64,000 nt of DNA from Aliicoccus persicus (GCF_900110815.1 NZ_FOIT01000005.1:80082-144081); one strand, 5' to 3'; positions 30,052 to 38,180 are shown, counted from the stretch's first letter. Made by a program: numbers and translations. The notes: a model not told the origin generated them from the letters alone.

Positions 30052-30279
30052 ATGAATAGACTCAGTAGAAATCTCATTAAACAGGCACCGATGGAGGTGC
30101 TCGTCAGTGATTTAACCGATGTAAAAGTGTCAGGAAAGTGGCATTACATATGTGTATTTATTGACCTGTTTAATCGTGAGATTGTTGGACATATTGGACA
30201 CTCAGATGCTAAACATTCTGAGTGTTTTATATTTTACCCACAATTTTTAAACTTTAGTGTTGACTCTAACGTTACGTGA
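30052..30279 (+). pseudogene. IS3-family transposase (OrfB integrase core) remnant
   Basis: About 55 residues resemble the start of the rve/DDE integrase core of IS3-type OrfB: NRLSRNLIKQAPMEVLVSDL, then TDVKVSGKWHYICVFIDLFN and REIVG, including the first catalytic Asp region (VSDLTDV). The match then breaks off and the rest of the frame (30230-30279) is unrelated. The zinc/HTH part, the remaining D and E residues and both terminal inverted repeats are absent, so this is a dead fragment marking past insertion here. Confidence 0.75.
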
Positions 30280-30314
30280 TACCTTAATGTGGATATCGAA
30301 AGGAGGGAAAGTCA

Positions 30315-31061
30315 TTGGCTATGAAAGTTAAAGAGATTGCTGATTTAGTTGGTATTAGTGTGCGAACACTACATTATTATGATGAGATTGGATTATTATC
30401 ACCAGAAGAGACAACGGATTCTGGTTACCGTCTTTACTCAAATAACAACTTGATGATGCTGCAACAAATCTTGTTTTTCAAAGAACTCGGTGTGCCATTA
30501 AAGGATATAAAAGAAATCATCAGCAGTTCTTCATTCGATCAACATGAAGCACTCGTACGACATCAAGAAATGTTAGAAAAGAAACGTAATCAATTGGATA
30601 AGTTAATCAATACTGTAGATAAGACTATTAAACATATGAATGGAGAGATTGATATGACAAATAAAGAAAAATTTGAAGGATTTGATTTTAGTCATAATCC
30701 GTACGAAGAAGAGGCGCGCAAACTTTATGGTGACAAAGCTGTCGATGAATCGAATGCCAAAGTGAAAAGTATGTCTAAAGACACCCAAAATGAGGCGCAA
30801 GAAGAAATGACGAGAATTTATACAAATCTCGCTTCTATCCGAAATACATCACCTGAATCTAATGAGGCACAAGTAGCAATCAAAGAATGGTTTGATTATT
30901 TAAATCATTACTTCGGAAATTATTCGCTTGAAGCGTTTAAAGGATTAGGCCAGATGTATGTCGATGATGAACGCTTCACTAAAAACATTGACCAATATGG
31001 TGAAGGTCTCGCAAAATTTATGTGTGAAGCGATGGCTCACTTTGCAGACATAAATAAATAA
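30315..31061 (+). CDS. MerR family regulator with TipAS antibiotic-recognition domain
   Basis: A 248-residue regulator. Residues 1-70 are a winged helix of MerR type (VKEIADLVGISVRTLHYYDEIGLL), followed by a coiled-coil dimerisation helix (75-115) and a C-terminal TipAS domain (about 120-245) that in TipA and Mta binds hydrophobic drugs. It may activate its own or neighbouring genes. The start is TTG at 30315, 8 nt after AAAGGAGG; the ATG two codons later is too far from the site. No pump gene is adjacent, so its target is not evident. Confidence 0.88.
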   Translation: MAMKVKEIADLVGISVRTLHYYDEIGLLSPEETTDSGYRLYSNNNLMMLQQILFFKELGVPLKDIKEIISSSSFDQHEALVRHQEMLEKKRNQLDKLINTVDKTIKHMNGEIDMTNKEKFEGFDFSHNPYEEEARKLYGDKAVDESNAKVKSMSKDTQNEAQEEMTRIYTNLASIRNTSPESNEAQVAIKEWFDYLNHYFGNYSLEAFKGLGQMYVDDERFTKNIDQYGEGLAKFMCEAMAHFADINK

Positions 31062-31209
31062 CTTTTAACCGAATGTTTCATGCCATCCAAGTATAAGCAG
31101 TCATTTTGATATCCCGCCAATATTCTACTAACATTAAAAATATGAAACACTTTTACAGATTTTAAAGTGTTAAGTAATGAAAATGGAATCTAAGTAGGAG
31201 GACGTATCA

Positions 31210-31869
31210 ATGAACGTACTTGTAATTGGAGCAAATGGACAAATTGGTCAACATCTTGTGACTAAACTACAAGAATCAGGTAAGCATCAAGCGACTGCCA
31301 TGGTTAGAAATGAGGAGCAGACGGCTAAGTTTGAAGCACAAGGAGCCAAAACAGCACTTGTTGACCTAGAGGGAAGCATTGAGAAAATTGCTGAGGCAGC
31401 ACGTGGTATGGATGCTGTTGTATTTACAGCAGGTTCAGGTGGTCATACGGGTGCTGATAAAACGATGCTGATCGACTTAGATGGTGCTATTAAATCGATG
31501 AAAGCGGCTAAACAAGCAGGTGTTAAACGCTTTGTAATAGTAAGTGCAATTGGAGTTCATAGATATCATGATGGTAACCATGATCAAACAACGAGCGCTA
31601 TTTCGTATTACAGTGCAGCTAAATATTACGCAGATGTTTGGTTACAGGACAGTGGACTTGATTATACAATCATCCGTCCAGGCGGACTAACGAACGATCC
31701 TGGTACTGGAAAAGTCGACGTTGCGAATGACCTTGAGTTTGGATCGATTTCACGTGAAGATGTTGCATCTGCAATTCTTGCAGCACTTGAGAATGATCAA
31801 ACAATAGGAAAATCATTCGATATGATCAACGGAGAAACTTCAATTGAGGATGCATTAAAAGCATTATAA
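31210..31869 (+). CDS. SDR family NAD(P)-binding oxidoreductase (atypical SDR5, YhfK-like)
   Basis: A 219-residue single-domain Rossmann protein. The dinucleotide motif GANGQIGQ is at 7-14 and the segment YYSAAKYYAD keeps a Tyr-x3-Lys pattern (YSAAK), followed by IIRPGGLTNDPGTG, typical of SDR_a5 proteins such as YhfK/YwnB. Substrate unknown; probably a quinone or NADPH-dependent reductase. TAGGAGG precedes the ATG. An 8-bp inverted repeat (AACACTTT/AAAGTGTT, 31146-31171) lies in its leader and could be an operator. Confidence 0.85.
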   Translation: MNVLVIGANGQIGQHLVTKLQESGKHQATAMVRNEEQTAKFEAQGAKTALVDLEGSIEKIAEAARGMDAVVFTAGSGGHTGADKTMLIDLDGAIKSMKAAKQAGVKRFVIVSAIGVHRYHDGNHDQTTSAISYYSAAKYYADVWLQDSGLDYTIIRPGGLTNDPGTGKVDVANDLEFGSISREDVASAILAALENDQTIGKSFDMINGETSIEDALKAL

Positions 31870-31885
31870 TTTTAAAAAAATCTAT

Positions 31886-31922
31886 AAAGTCTCAGAAGCA
31901 AATGCTTTTGAGACTTTTTTTG
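31886..31922 (+). terminator. Terminator after the SDR gene
   Basis: Stem AAAGTCTCA-x-AAGCA/TGCTT-x-TGAGACTTT with a 2-nt loop and a run of seven T residues. Confidence 0.92.
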
Positions 31923-32060
31923 ATAATAAAATAAAGTTACACGATTATTGATTGAAAAAATAATGAATTTTTTAGAATCTATCAAAATATCAGGCCATCA
32001 TACAAGACATATTCATCTCCAATGATATACTTGAACTAACAACATGTGGAGGTATCAAAA

Positions 32061-32975
32061 GTGAATTCGAATGTGGGTCTCATGATAGAGGGCGGCGGCA
32101 TGCGATGTGCGTATTCAATTGGTGTACTTGACCTGTTTCTCGAAAAAGAATTGGAGTTTAAAAGTGTTGCAACAGCATCAGCAGGTGCAGTGATTGCAGG
32201 GTCTTTCATCTCAAAACAGAAGCGTAGGAATTACGAAATGCTGAGTAATTTAAGTGATAACAGTAAAGCAATTTCAATATTTCGCTGGTTCAAGGAAAAA
32301 GAACTGTTCAATATGGATTACATTTTTGACGAAATACCCAAAAGTTTATTTCCGCTTGATTTTAATAACATCAAGAACTCGGAGACGGAGCTTATCATTG
32401 GCACGACGGACATCAACACTGGTGAACCGGTATACTACAATGAATTTAATTCACTTGACGACTTGAATATGGTTACCCGTGCCTCATGTTCATTGCCTGT
32501 TCTTGCCTCTAGTGTGAAATATGATGGAAGGGAATTGATGGATGGTGGCGTATCCAACCCACTTTTGATTGAACCTTTGCTCGAACGTGGATTGACTAAA
32601 AATGTCATTATTTTGACCCGTAATTTCGGTTATAAAAAACAGGCGACACAATTGAACTGGTTGTATAAAAGACTGTTCAAAGATAAGCCTGCACTTAGAA
32701 AGCTGTTGAAATATCGACATCGTGCATACAATTCAACGATGGAGATGATCAATGAACTTCAGAAACGTGGAGAGCTTTTTGTTATCCAACCAGAACTGCC
32801 ATTACTCGCAAGCCGGGTGGAACAGGATAAGTTTAAGCTTCAAGAATTATACATGTTGGGTTACAGGGATGGGAAGAAGAAATACGAGGATCTGAAGGCA
32901 TTCATTAGCGGCATCCCGGTGGATCAGTTCGAGTCTCGAGGCGCAGTTGATTTTCGAGCTGAAACTACGAATTAA
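32061..32975 (+). CDS. Patatin-like phospholipase family protein
   Basis: A 304-residue patatin-fold lipid acyl hydrolase. The oxyanion loop GGGMRCAYSIGVLD is at 11-24, the nucleophile elbow reads TASAGA (S40; the first Gly of GxSxG is Thr here) and the catalytic Asp is in ELMDGGVS (D161). The fold matches bacterial patatin proteins of the RssA/YjjU type. Start is GTG at 32061, 8 nt after GGAGG. A perfect 8-1-8 inverted repeat AATTGATG-T-CATCAATT (32974-32990) covers the stop codon. Confidence 0.87.
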   Translation: MNSNVGLMIEGGGMRCAYSIGVLDLFLEKELEFKSVATASAGAVIAGSFISKQKRRNYEMLSNLSDNSKAISIFRWFKEKELFNMDYIFDEIPKSLFPLDFNNIKNSETELIIGTTDINTGEPVYYNEFNSLDDLNMVTRASCSLPVLASSVKYDGRELMDGGVSNPLLIEPLLERGLTKNVIILTRNFGYKKQATQLNWLYKRLFKDKPALRKLLKYRHRAYNSTMEMINELQKRGELFVIQPELPLLASRVEQDKFKLQELYMLGYRDGKKKYEDLKAFISGIPVDQFESRGAVDFRAETTN

Positions 32976-33141
32976 TTGATGTCATCAATTCATGATGATA
33001 ATGAAGAATCTGTCTTATATTTTTTATAATTTTAATAGAATATCCGTTGATTTGCTCCTCCTTAAGTAGACATTTAAAAAAGTAGAAACTTCAGGGGGAG
33101 TATTTTGTAGAAATCTAATATTGTATATCCAAATGAATTCT

Positions 33142-33207
33142 TTAAGCAGTTGCTCCAATTGCTATATAAAAAGCTGCTGATAATGTAAAGTAAACAATAA
33201 ATATGTA
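33142..33207 (-). pseudogene. Possible remnant of a membrane protein C-terminus
   Basis: The gap 32991-33220 holds no gene. On the minus strand a 21-residue hydrophobic stretch (YIFIVYFTLSAAF then YIAIGATA and stop) reads like the last membrane helix of a transporter, without start or upstream continuation. It may be a deletion remnant or chance. The rest of this gap shows nothing recognisable. Confidence 0.25.
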
Positions 33208-33220
33208 AGTGGAGGTTCAT

Positions 33221-33583
33221 ATGATACTCGGATTGCATCATGCTCAAATCACTATTCCAAAAGGTGCGGAAGAAGAGGGTAAACAGTTTTATTGCGATAT
33301 ATTAGGCTTAAAAGAAGTAGAAAAACCAGAATCACTCAAAGGACGTGGAGGTTTTTGGTTAGAAGTTGGAGATAGAAATGTTCATGTCGGTACAGAAGAC
33401 GGATTTGACAGAAACACGACGAAGGCTCATATAGCGTATTTAGTCGATGATATTTCTTATTGGAAAAGATGGTTAGAGAAAAATGGTGTCAAGCCAATTG
33501 AAGGTGTTCCAATACCAGGCTTTGATAGGTTTGAGTTTAGGGATCCATTTGGTAATCGGGTGGAAATGATTCAAGAAATATAA
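33221..33583 (+). CDS. VOC family protein (glyoxalase/bleomycin-resistance fold)
   Basis: A 120-residue single-domain vicinal-oxygen-chelate protein. Metal ligand positions are visible as the N-terminal His of LGLHHAQITIP, the central HIAYLVDD and the terminal RDPFGNRVEMIQ with its Glu. Many such proteins are glyoxalases, isomerases or drug-binding proteins; function not assigned. GGAGG lies 5 nt before the ATG at 33221. It forms a pair with the deaminase gene downstream (31-bp gap). Confidence 0.85.
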   Translation: MILGLHHAQITIPKGAEEEGKQFYCDILGLKEVEKPESLKGRGGFWLEVGDRNVHVGTEDGFDRNTTKAHIAYLVDDISYWKRWLEKNGVKPIEGVPIPGFDRFEFRDPFGNRVEMIQEI

Positions 33584-33614
33584 GATGAGATTAATCAAGA
33601 AAGGAGTCTTAAAG

Positions 33615-34088
33615 ATGATTAATGATACTGATAAAAAATACTTAAAACGTTGTATTGAACTAGCAAAGACTGCGCTTGAAAATAATGATGAGCCATTCGG
33701 TTCTGTTCTTGTTTCAGCGGATGGTGAAGTACTGATGGAAGATCATAATCATGTTGCAGGTGGTGACCATACACAACATCCGGAATTTGCGTTGGCAAGA
33801 TGGGCTGCAAATAATATGACGCCTGAAGAAAGAAGCAAAGCAACAGTCTATACTTCTGGTGAGCATTGCCCGATGTGTTCGGCTGCGCACGGTTGGGTTG
33901 GCTTAGGCAGAATTGTGTTTGCAAGTTCAACTGAACAATTAACGCAGTGGTTGGATGAATTAGGTGTCGCACCATCACGTGTTCGAAATCTTTCGATACA
34001 AGACGTCATTCGTGATGCGGAAGTGGATGGACCGGTACCTGAATTAGCAGAAGAAGTAAGGAAGTTACACGAGCAATTTCACTCATAA
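33615..34088 (+). CDS. Nucleoside/cytidine deaminase family protein
   Basis: A 157-residue zinc deaminase of the CDA/guanine-deaminase group. The zinc site is H55-P-E57 (HPEFALARWA) and C85-x2-C88 (GEHCPMCSAAHGW). EPFGSVLV near the N-terminus fits GuaD/TadA-like folds, but the substrate is open. AAAGGAG lies 8 nt before the ATG at 33615. An upstream in-frame methionine lies before the ribosome-binding site and is not used. Confidence 0.85.
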   Translation: MINDTDKKYLKRCIELAKTALENNDEPFGSVLVSADGEVLMEDHNHVAGGDHTQHPEFALARWAANNMTPEERSKATVYTSGEHCPMCSAAHGWVGLGRIVFASSTEQLTQWLDELGVAPSRVRNLSIQDVIRDAEVDGPVPELAEEVRKLHEQFHS

Positions 34089-34089
34089 A

Positions 34090-34311
34090 GAATCAGAAGG
34101 AATTACTTGGACATTTGTAAGTCCGTCAGCTATTTTTGATGCAGATGGCGCTTGAACTGGTCGTTATCAATTAGGTAAAGATAACTTGCTCGTGAATTCT
34201 AAAGGAAATAGTTACATCAGTTATGCAGACTTTGCGATCGCTATCGTAGATGAATTAGAAAATAAAGATCATCTCAATACACGTTTTACAGTCGTTGTTG
34301 AAGAAGCTTAA
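34090..34311 (+). pseudogene. C-terminal fragment of an NAD(P)H-binding oxidoreductase with in-frame stop
   Basis: Directly after the deaminase stop, a frame reads EGITWTFVSPSAIFDADGA, stop (TGA 34153-34155), TGRYQLGKDNLLVN...ISYADFAIAIVDELEN...RFTVVVEEA. This is the last third of an SDR_a5/YwnB-type NAD(P)H-binding protein. The N-terminal Rossmann part is missing and the TGA interrupts the rest, so it is a pseudogene left by a deletion that joined it to the deaminase gene. Confidence 0.8.
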
Positions 34312-34345
34312 ATCCACAATAATAGATGATTGAGAAAGAGATATT

Positions 34346-34381
34346 AAAAAGACTCAGAGCAATTCGCCACTGAGTCTTTTT
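34346..34381. terminator. Bidirectional terminator
   Basis: AAAAAGACTCAG/CTGAGTCTTTTT, perfect 12-bp stem with a 12-nt loop; A-run on one side and T-run on the other allow use by the forward pseudogene/deaminase unit and the reverse CPBP gene. Confidence 0.9.
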
Positions 34382-34401
34382 ATGGTAATAGAAACTTTTG
34401 T

Positions 34402-35133
34402 CTAAATAAACCCAGCAGAAATGATAAGTATCGTTAATCCATGTGTTAAAGTCGCTGGAATCAGACCATATCTTTCATAGATGATGGCACAAACAATACC
34501 TTCAACGAGTGTGAAGACGAGTATCAATACGCCTAAATCTGTCACAGTGATTGCTAAAAATGTATGACCGATTGCGAAGAATAATCCTGACAACAAAATC
34601 GAACGAATGACGCCTACTTTCTCTTTCACATATTCTTGGAATACGCCTCTGAAAAGTACTTCTTCTAAAAAGTTTCCAAAGAGTGCAAAGATAAGCAATA
34701 CGATCCATAACGATGGCGGAAATGATCCGCCTCTATCTTCTACTGGAACGTAGAAATAGGGAATCATAAGCGGAATGGCGACAATTACAGCTGCTAATAT
34801 TCCCATGAGAATTGATTTTGTTTTATCTTGTTCTTTAAACCATTTCATTGGGGTTTTGTTGAAATGAGTAATAACGAGTGCAACAATGAGCGATGTAAAC
34901 GCTAATGTGAGTAATATAAAAGCATCTTCAATAAAGCGTAGCCACATGACATTACCTTCTATACCGAACGTCCATAGTCCGATAGGTGTCATTGCATCTC
35001 GCATTAAAATGAAACCAAATATTAGAATGACTACTTTGAACAAGCGATACTCTTTCGGAATCAATGCATAGAATAGTGCGATTAATAACAATCCAGGGAA
35101 CAGGCCAATGCTGTACTCAAATAGCAATTCCAT
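34402..35133 (-). CDS. CPBP family intramembrane metalloprotease (Abi family)
   Basis: A 243-residue integral membrane protein with about seven hydrophobic segments. The CPBP catalytic motifs are present: EEVLFRG (E157, E158, R162), FFAIGHTFL (H190) and THGLTI near residue 230. Relatives process prenylated proteins or act in bacteriocin self-immunity (PlnI-type); the role here is unknown. GAGG lies 8 nt before the ATG. Confidence 0.88.
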   Translation of the reverse strand: MELLFEYSIGLFPGLLLIALFYALIPKEYRLFKVVILIFGFILMRDAMTPIGLWTFGIEGNVMWLRFIEDAFILLTLAFTSLIVALVITHFNKTPMKWFKEQDKTKSILMGILAAVIVAIPLMIPYFYVPVEDRGGSFPPSLWIVLLIFALFGNFLEEVLFRGVFQEYVKEKVGVIRSILLSGLFFAIGHTFLAITVTDLGVLILVFTLVEGIVCAIIYERYGLIPATLTHGLTILIISAGFI

Positions 35134-35303
35134 TTTGAATGCCTCACATATTCGTTTATTTACAATCTTTATACTAGAATATTTCCTTAATAGATGCAGT
35201 TCAAACCAATTTAAAGTGTCATTGTATCGTGAGATATTAAATTATACGATTTCATTGTGACTGGATAGACGTATTTATAGCAGTATCCTTTTGTAAACCA
35301 TAC

Positions 35304-35315
35304 CACTTATAAGTG
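35304..35315. promoter_or_regulatory. Perfect palindrome upstream of the small HAHVN membrane protein
   Basis: CACTTATAAGTG, a perfect 12-bp palindrome, lies 114 bp before the start codon of the gene at 35429. An HxlR-type redox regulator is encoded immediately downstream of that gene, making an operator plausible but unproven. Confidence 0.35.
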
Positions 35316-35367
35316 CGTACTTATGCAAAAAAATGAAAACATTTACAATATTATGTATACGATAATT

Positions 35368-35400
35368 GGATGGAAAAATATATATTTTTCTATCCTTTTT
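35368..35400 (+). terminator. Hairpin plus T-run in the leader of the small HAHVN membrane protein (possible attenuator)
   Basis: GGATGGAAAAATAT/ATATTTTTCTATCC forms a 14-bp stem with one G-T pair, followed by TTTTTAT, then 15 bp later the GGAGG of the next gene. It looks like an intrinsic terminator placed inside the leader, so it could attenuate the gene or end a short upstream RNA. The rest of the gap 35134-35428 shows only the palindrome. Confidence 0.5.
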
Positions 35401-35428
35401 ATAGAACATTATAGAGGAGGACTATACT

Positions 35429-35827
35429 ATGGGTGCAAGATGGATTAAGTTAGCAGTATTGTATTTGGTGTTTGGTATTGGTGTTGGTCTCTTTATGTCA
35501 ATGACGCTACAGCTTAACTGGGCTTCAGCGCACGCGCACGTGAACTTAGTCGGTTTCGCTACAACTGCAATTTTCGGTTTAGTGTACAGCGTTTATCCTG
35601 GTGCAGCTAAGAATACGCTAGGACAATGGCATTTTTGGTTACACAACTTAGGTGTTCCAGTATTTTTAGTCAGTACGTTTTTAGTACAGGTTTCTGGCAT
35701 GTTAGATGTTGCTCACATCTTTACGTACGCAGGTGGGGGAGCATTTGGTTTAGGTGTTATTTTATTTATTGTTAATGCTCTAACAAATCTTAATGATTCT
35801 ACAATAATTGGTAGTAGTAAAGACTAA
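35429..35827 (+). CDS. Small four-helix membrane protein with HAHVN motif (heme-copper-oxidase-like)
   Basis: A 132-residue membrane protein with about four hydrophobic segments (6-28, 38-60, 72-92, 98-120). WASAHAHVNLVGFATTAIFG resembles the second helix of subunit I of heme-copper/cbb3/NOR oxidases, where the His binds heme; a further His pair lies in WHFWLHNLGV. It is far shorter than an oxidase (about 450 residues), so at most a heme-binding helper. The protein at 42.7-44.0 kb has a related HAHSHVALIG motif. AGAGGAGG precedes the ATG. Confidence 0.7.
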   Translation: MGARWIKLAVLYLVFGIGVGLFMSMTLQLNWASAHAHVNLVGFATTAIFGLVYSVYPGAAKNTLGQWHFWLHNLGVPVFLVSTFLVQVSGMLDVAHIFTYAGGGAFGLGVILFIVNALTNLNDSTIIGSSKD

Positions 35828-35852
35828 AATTAATTTTATTTTGATTGATCAT

Positions 35853-35885
35853 AAAAGAGACGAACTTAACTGTTCGTCTCTTTTT
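35853..35885. terminator. Bidirectional terminator overlapping the end of the HxlR gene
   Basis: AAAAGAGACGAAC/GTTCGTCTCTTTT, perfect 13-bp stem with a 7-nt loop. The reverse-strand HxlR stop codon lies in the loop and its last codons form one arm. Confidence 0.88.
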
Positions 35886-36222
35886 GTTTTTTATCCGTTT
35901 TTCTTATTGCATGTTCCGTACCCCATTCATGCATGGCGATCAAAATTTTGTCTAAACTCCGTCCGTATTCGGTAAGTGAATATTCTACTTTAGGTGGTAC
36001 TTCAGCATAGACGACACGTTTAACGATATCTTCATTTTCTAATTCTCGTAAATTTTTCGTTAACATTTTTTGTGTAATTTCAGGAATTGCGCGCTTCAAT
36101 TCACTAAATCTCATCGTGCCGTGGTTGAATAAGTATAATAATATGTTTAGTTTCCATTTACCAACAATGATTTCCAAGGCATTATTTACTCGCGTTAGAT
36201 CTTGTTGTAAGTTACTATCCAT
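35866..36222 (-). CDS. HxlR family transcriptional regulator
   Basis: A 118-residue winged-helix repressor of the HxlR/YodB type. The pattern [22 protein letters not shown], then [19 protein letters not shown] and [10 protein letters not shown] is diagnostic. Family members often sense thiol-reactive electrophiles through a conserved N-terminal Cys (YodB C6); no Cys is present near the N-terminus here, so sensing would have to differ. ATG at 36222 follows AAAAGGAT; the longer frame upstream is unlike the family. Confidence 0.88.
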   Translation of the reverse strand: MDSNLQQDLTRVNNALEIIVGKWKLNILLYLFNHGTMRFSELKRAIPEITQKMLTKNLRELENEDIVKRVVYAEVPPKVEYSLTEYGRSLDKILIAMHEWGTEHAIRKTDKKQKETNS

Positions 36223-36349
36223 GCTTATCATCCTTTTATTATTTGATATTATATACAACATTATCATTAATTATAAACTTGGCAATATTTATTGCTTATG
36301 CAATTGATGAATTATGATACGATAAATATTACAAATGGAGGGGTGACCG

Positions 36350-37333
36350 ATGCCTTTTAAAATTATTCGTCAGGATATTACTAAAATGAAAGTCGATGCT
36401 ATCGTCAATGCTGCGAACACGGAGCTAAAGATGGGTGGTGGTGTTTGTGGTGCAATTTTTAAGTCTGCTGGTACGGATCAACTTCAGGTAGCATGTGATG
36501 CACTTGCTCCGATTAAAACGGGTGAAACGGTAATTACACCTGGATTTGATCTGGATGCAAAGTTCATTATTCATGCAGCAGGTCCAATCTATCGTGAATG
36601 GAGTAAGGAAGAAAATGAACGGTTACTCCGTTCTGCTTATTTATCGTCACTGGAGATTGCTGCTGAACATGGGTTAGAGAGCATCGCTTTCCCACTGATT
36701 TCAAGCGGTATTTATGGATATCCAAAGGATGAGGCGCTCAGGGTTGCGTCTTCAACGATTCAAGAGTTTCTTTTAAATCATGAATTGGAAGTTACACTTG
36801 TCGTGTTTGATAAGTCATCATTCGAAATAAGCAGTGATCGAATTGATTCGGTTGAGCGCTATATTGATGATCATTATGTAGAGACACACAGTGACCTTCG
36901 TCGCGAAACACGTATGGTTGAACTTCACGAAATGTCCCGAGTGGAAGAGAAAAGTCTAAAAAGTTCTTCACTCGAAGATTTGATTGGTAACTTGGATGAG
37001 CCATTTTCCAGGATGTTGATGCGTCTGATTGACACCAAAGGAATGACGGATGTTGATGTCTATAAACGTGCCAACATTGATCGAAGGCTGTTTTCTAAAA
37101 TTAGGTCGGTTGAAGGCTATATGCCAAGTAAGCGGACAGCCATTGCGCTGGCGATTGCTTTGGAATTAAAGTTGGAAGAAACGGATGAGCTGTTGGAATG
37201 GGCAGGTTATGCACTTTCTCACGCAGTGAAATTTGATGTTATTATTGAATATTTCATCATCAATGGTATGTATGATGTGTATGAAATTAATCAAGTGCTA
37301 TTTCAATATGATCAACCGTTGTTGGGAAGTTAA
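36350..37333 (+). CDS. Macro domain protein with C-terminal helix-turn-helix-like domain
   Basis: A 327-residue two-domain protein. Residues 1-160 are a macro domain (ADP-ribose binding): VDAIVNAANTELKMGGGV with the catalytic-type NAAN (20-23) and IAFPLISSGIYGYP. Residues about 215-325 form a helical domain (MLMRLIDTKGMTDVDVYKRA, then RLFSKIRSVEGYMPSKRTAI) resembling an XRE-like HTH. Macro domains remove or bind ADP-ribose on proteins or nucleic acids. GGAGGGG precedes the ATG. A VWA-domain gene follows after a terminator. Confidence 0.85.
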   Translation: MPFKIIRQDITKMKVDAIVNAANTELKMGGGVCGAIFKSAGTDQLQVACDALAPIKTGETVITPGFDLDAKFIIHAAGPIYREWSKEENERLLRSAYLSSLEIAAEHGLESIAFPLISSGIYGYPKDEALRVASSTIQEFLLNHELEVTLVVFDKSSFEISSDRIDSVERYIDDHYVETHSDLRRETRMVELHEMSRVEEKSLKSSSLEDLIGNLDEPFSRMLMRLIDTKGMTDVDVYKRANIDRRLFSKIRSVEGYMPSKRTAIALAIALELKLEETDELLEWAGYALSHAVKFDVIIEYFIINGMYDVYEINQVLFQYDQPLLGS

Positions 37334-37348
37334 TATTGGTTATTTATT

Positions 37349-37372
37349 TGTCGCTCATAGAGCGACCTTTTT
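37349..37372 (+). terminator. Terminator after the macro-domain gene
   Basis: GTCGCTC/GAGCGAC, 7-bp stem with 3-nt loop, followed by C and six T residues. Confidence 0.88.
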
Positions 37373-37390
37373 TATTTAGTTAGTTGCTAT

Positions 37391-37413
37391 CCTAAATTTA
37401 ACTTAAATTTAGG
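37391..37413 (+). promoter_or_regulatory. Inverted repeat overlapping the Shine-Dalgarno of the VWA gene
   Basis: CCTAAATTTA-ACT-TAAATTTAGG, perfect 10-bp arms, 3-nt centre. The last three bases of the right arm are the first half of AGGAGG (37411-37416), so as RNA the hairpin would hide the ribosome-binding site, and as DNA it could be an operator. Confidence 0.5.
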
Positions 37414-37424
37414 AGGCAATTATT

Positions 37425-38075
37425 ATGAAAAAAGGTTTAACAGAGCTTGTATTTATTTTGGATAGAAGCGGGTCAATGAGTGGACTTGAGTCCGACACGA
37501 TTGGCGGTTTTAATTCAATGTTGAAAAAACAGTTGGAAGTCGAAGGTGAATGCAGAATAACGACGGCACTATTCGATCACGAATATGAACTTCTTCATGA
37601 CCGCATTGATATTCATGCTGTCGAGGCGATGACTGAGGAAGAATATTACGTCGGTGGTGCAACTGCACTGATTGATGCAATCGGTACGACGATTCACAAA
37701 ATTAGCAAAGCTGAGAAAAATACGAAAGATGGTTATCGTGCTGAAAAAGTGATGTTCGTCATCATTACAGACGGCGAAGAAAATTCTAGTCGTGAATATT
37801 CTGCTGCTCAAGTGAAGGCATTAGTTGAGGATAAAAAATCAAAAGATGGCTGGGAGTTTATCTTCTTAGGTGCCAATATTGACTCTGTTCAAACGGCAGG
37901 TCGGTTTGGAATTTCAGCAGACAGAGCTGTTGACTATATTGCGGACAGTGAAGGGACTCAGTTGAACTATAGTGCTATGGCAGATGCTGTCGCTTCTTAC
38001 CGAGCATCTGGCACTGTTGATGAATCTGAACTTGAAGTTATTCGTAATGATGTGAAGCGACGTAAAAGAAAATAG
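37425..38075 (+). CDS. VWA domain-containing protein
   Basis: A 216-residue von Willebrand factor A domain covering nearly the whole protein. The MIDAS metal site is intact: D13-R-S15-G-S17 (FILDRSGSMSG), T in GGATALIDAIG and D in FVIITDGEENS. It has no signal peptide, so it acts in the cytoplasm, and ends in a basic tail (VKRRKRK). Such stand-alone VWA proteins resemble the TerY type and often occur beside macro-domain genes, as here. Its partner and substrate are unknown. Confidence 0.87.
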   Translation: MKKGLTELVFILDRSGSMSGLESDTIGGFNSMLKKQLEVEGECRITTALFDHEYELLHDRIDIHAVEAMTEEEYYVGGATALIDAIGTTIHKISKAEKNTKDGYRAEKVMFVIITDGEENSSREYSAAQVKALVEDKKSKDGWEFIFLGANIDSVQTAGRFGISADRAVDYIADSEGTQLNYSAMADAVASYRASGTVDESELEVIRNDVKRRKRK

Positions 38076-38116
38076 AAGTGATTTAAAATCTGTTCGTAAC
38101 CCATATAACTAATATT

Positions 38117-38145
38117 TTGCAAAATTCATTCATGCGTCGTATGAT
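38117..38145 (+). promoter_or_regulatory. Sigma-A promoter for the 75-residue protein gene
   Basis: -35 TTGCAA (38117-38122), 17-bp spacer, -10 TATGAT (38140-38145); start codon 36 bp downstream with GGAGG between. Confidence 0.6.
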
Positions 38146-38180
38146 TAAATGGATAAATGAAATGAATGGAGGAATGTGAG

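Noticed and set aside
30052..30279. Functional insertion sequence
   Set aside because: Only the start of the integrase core remains; no second or third catalytic residue, no terminal inverted repeats.
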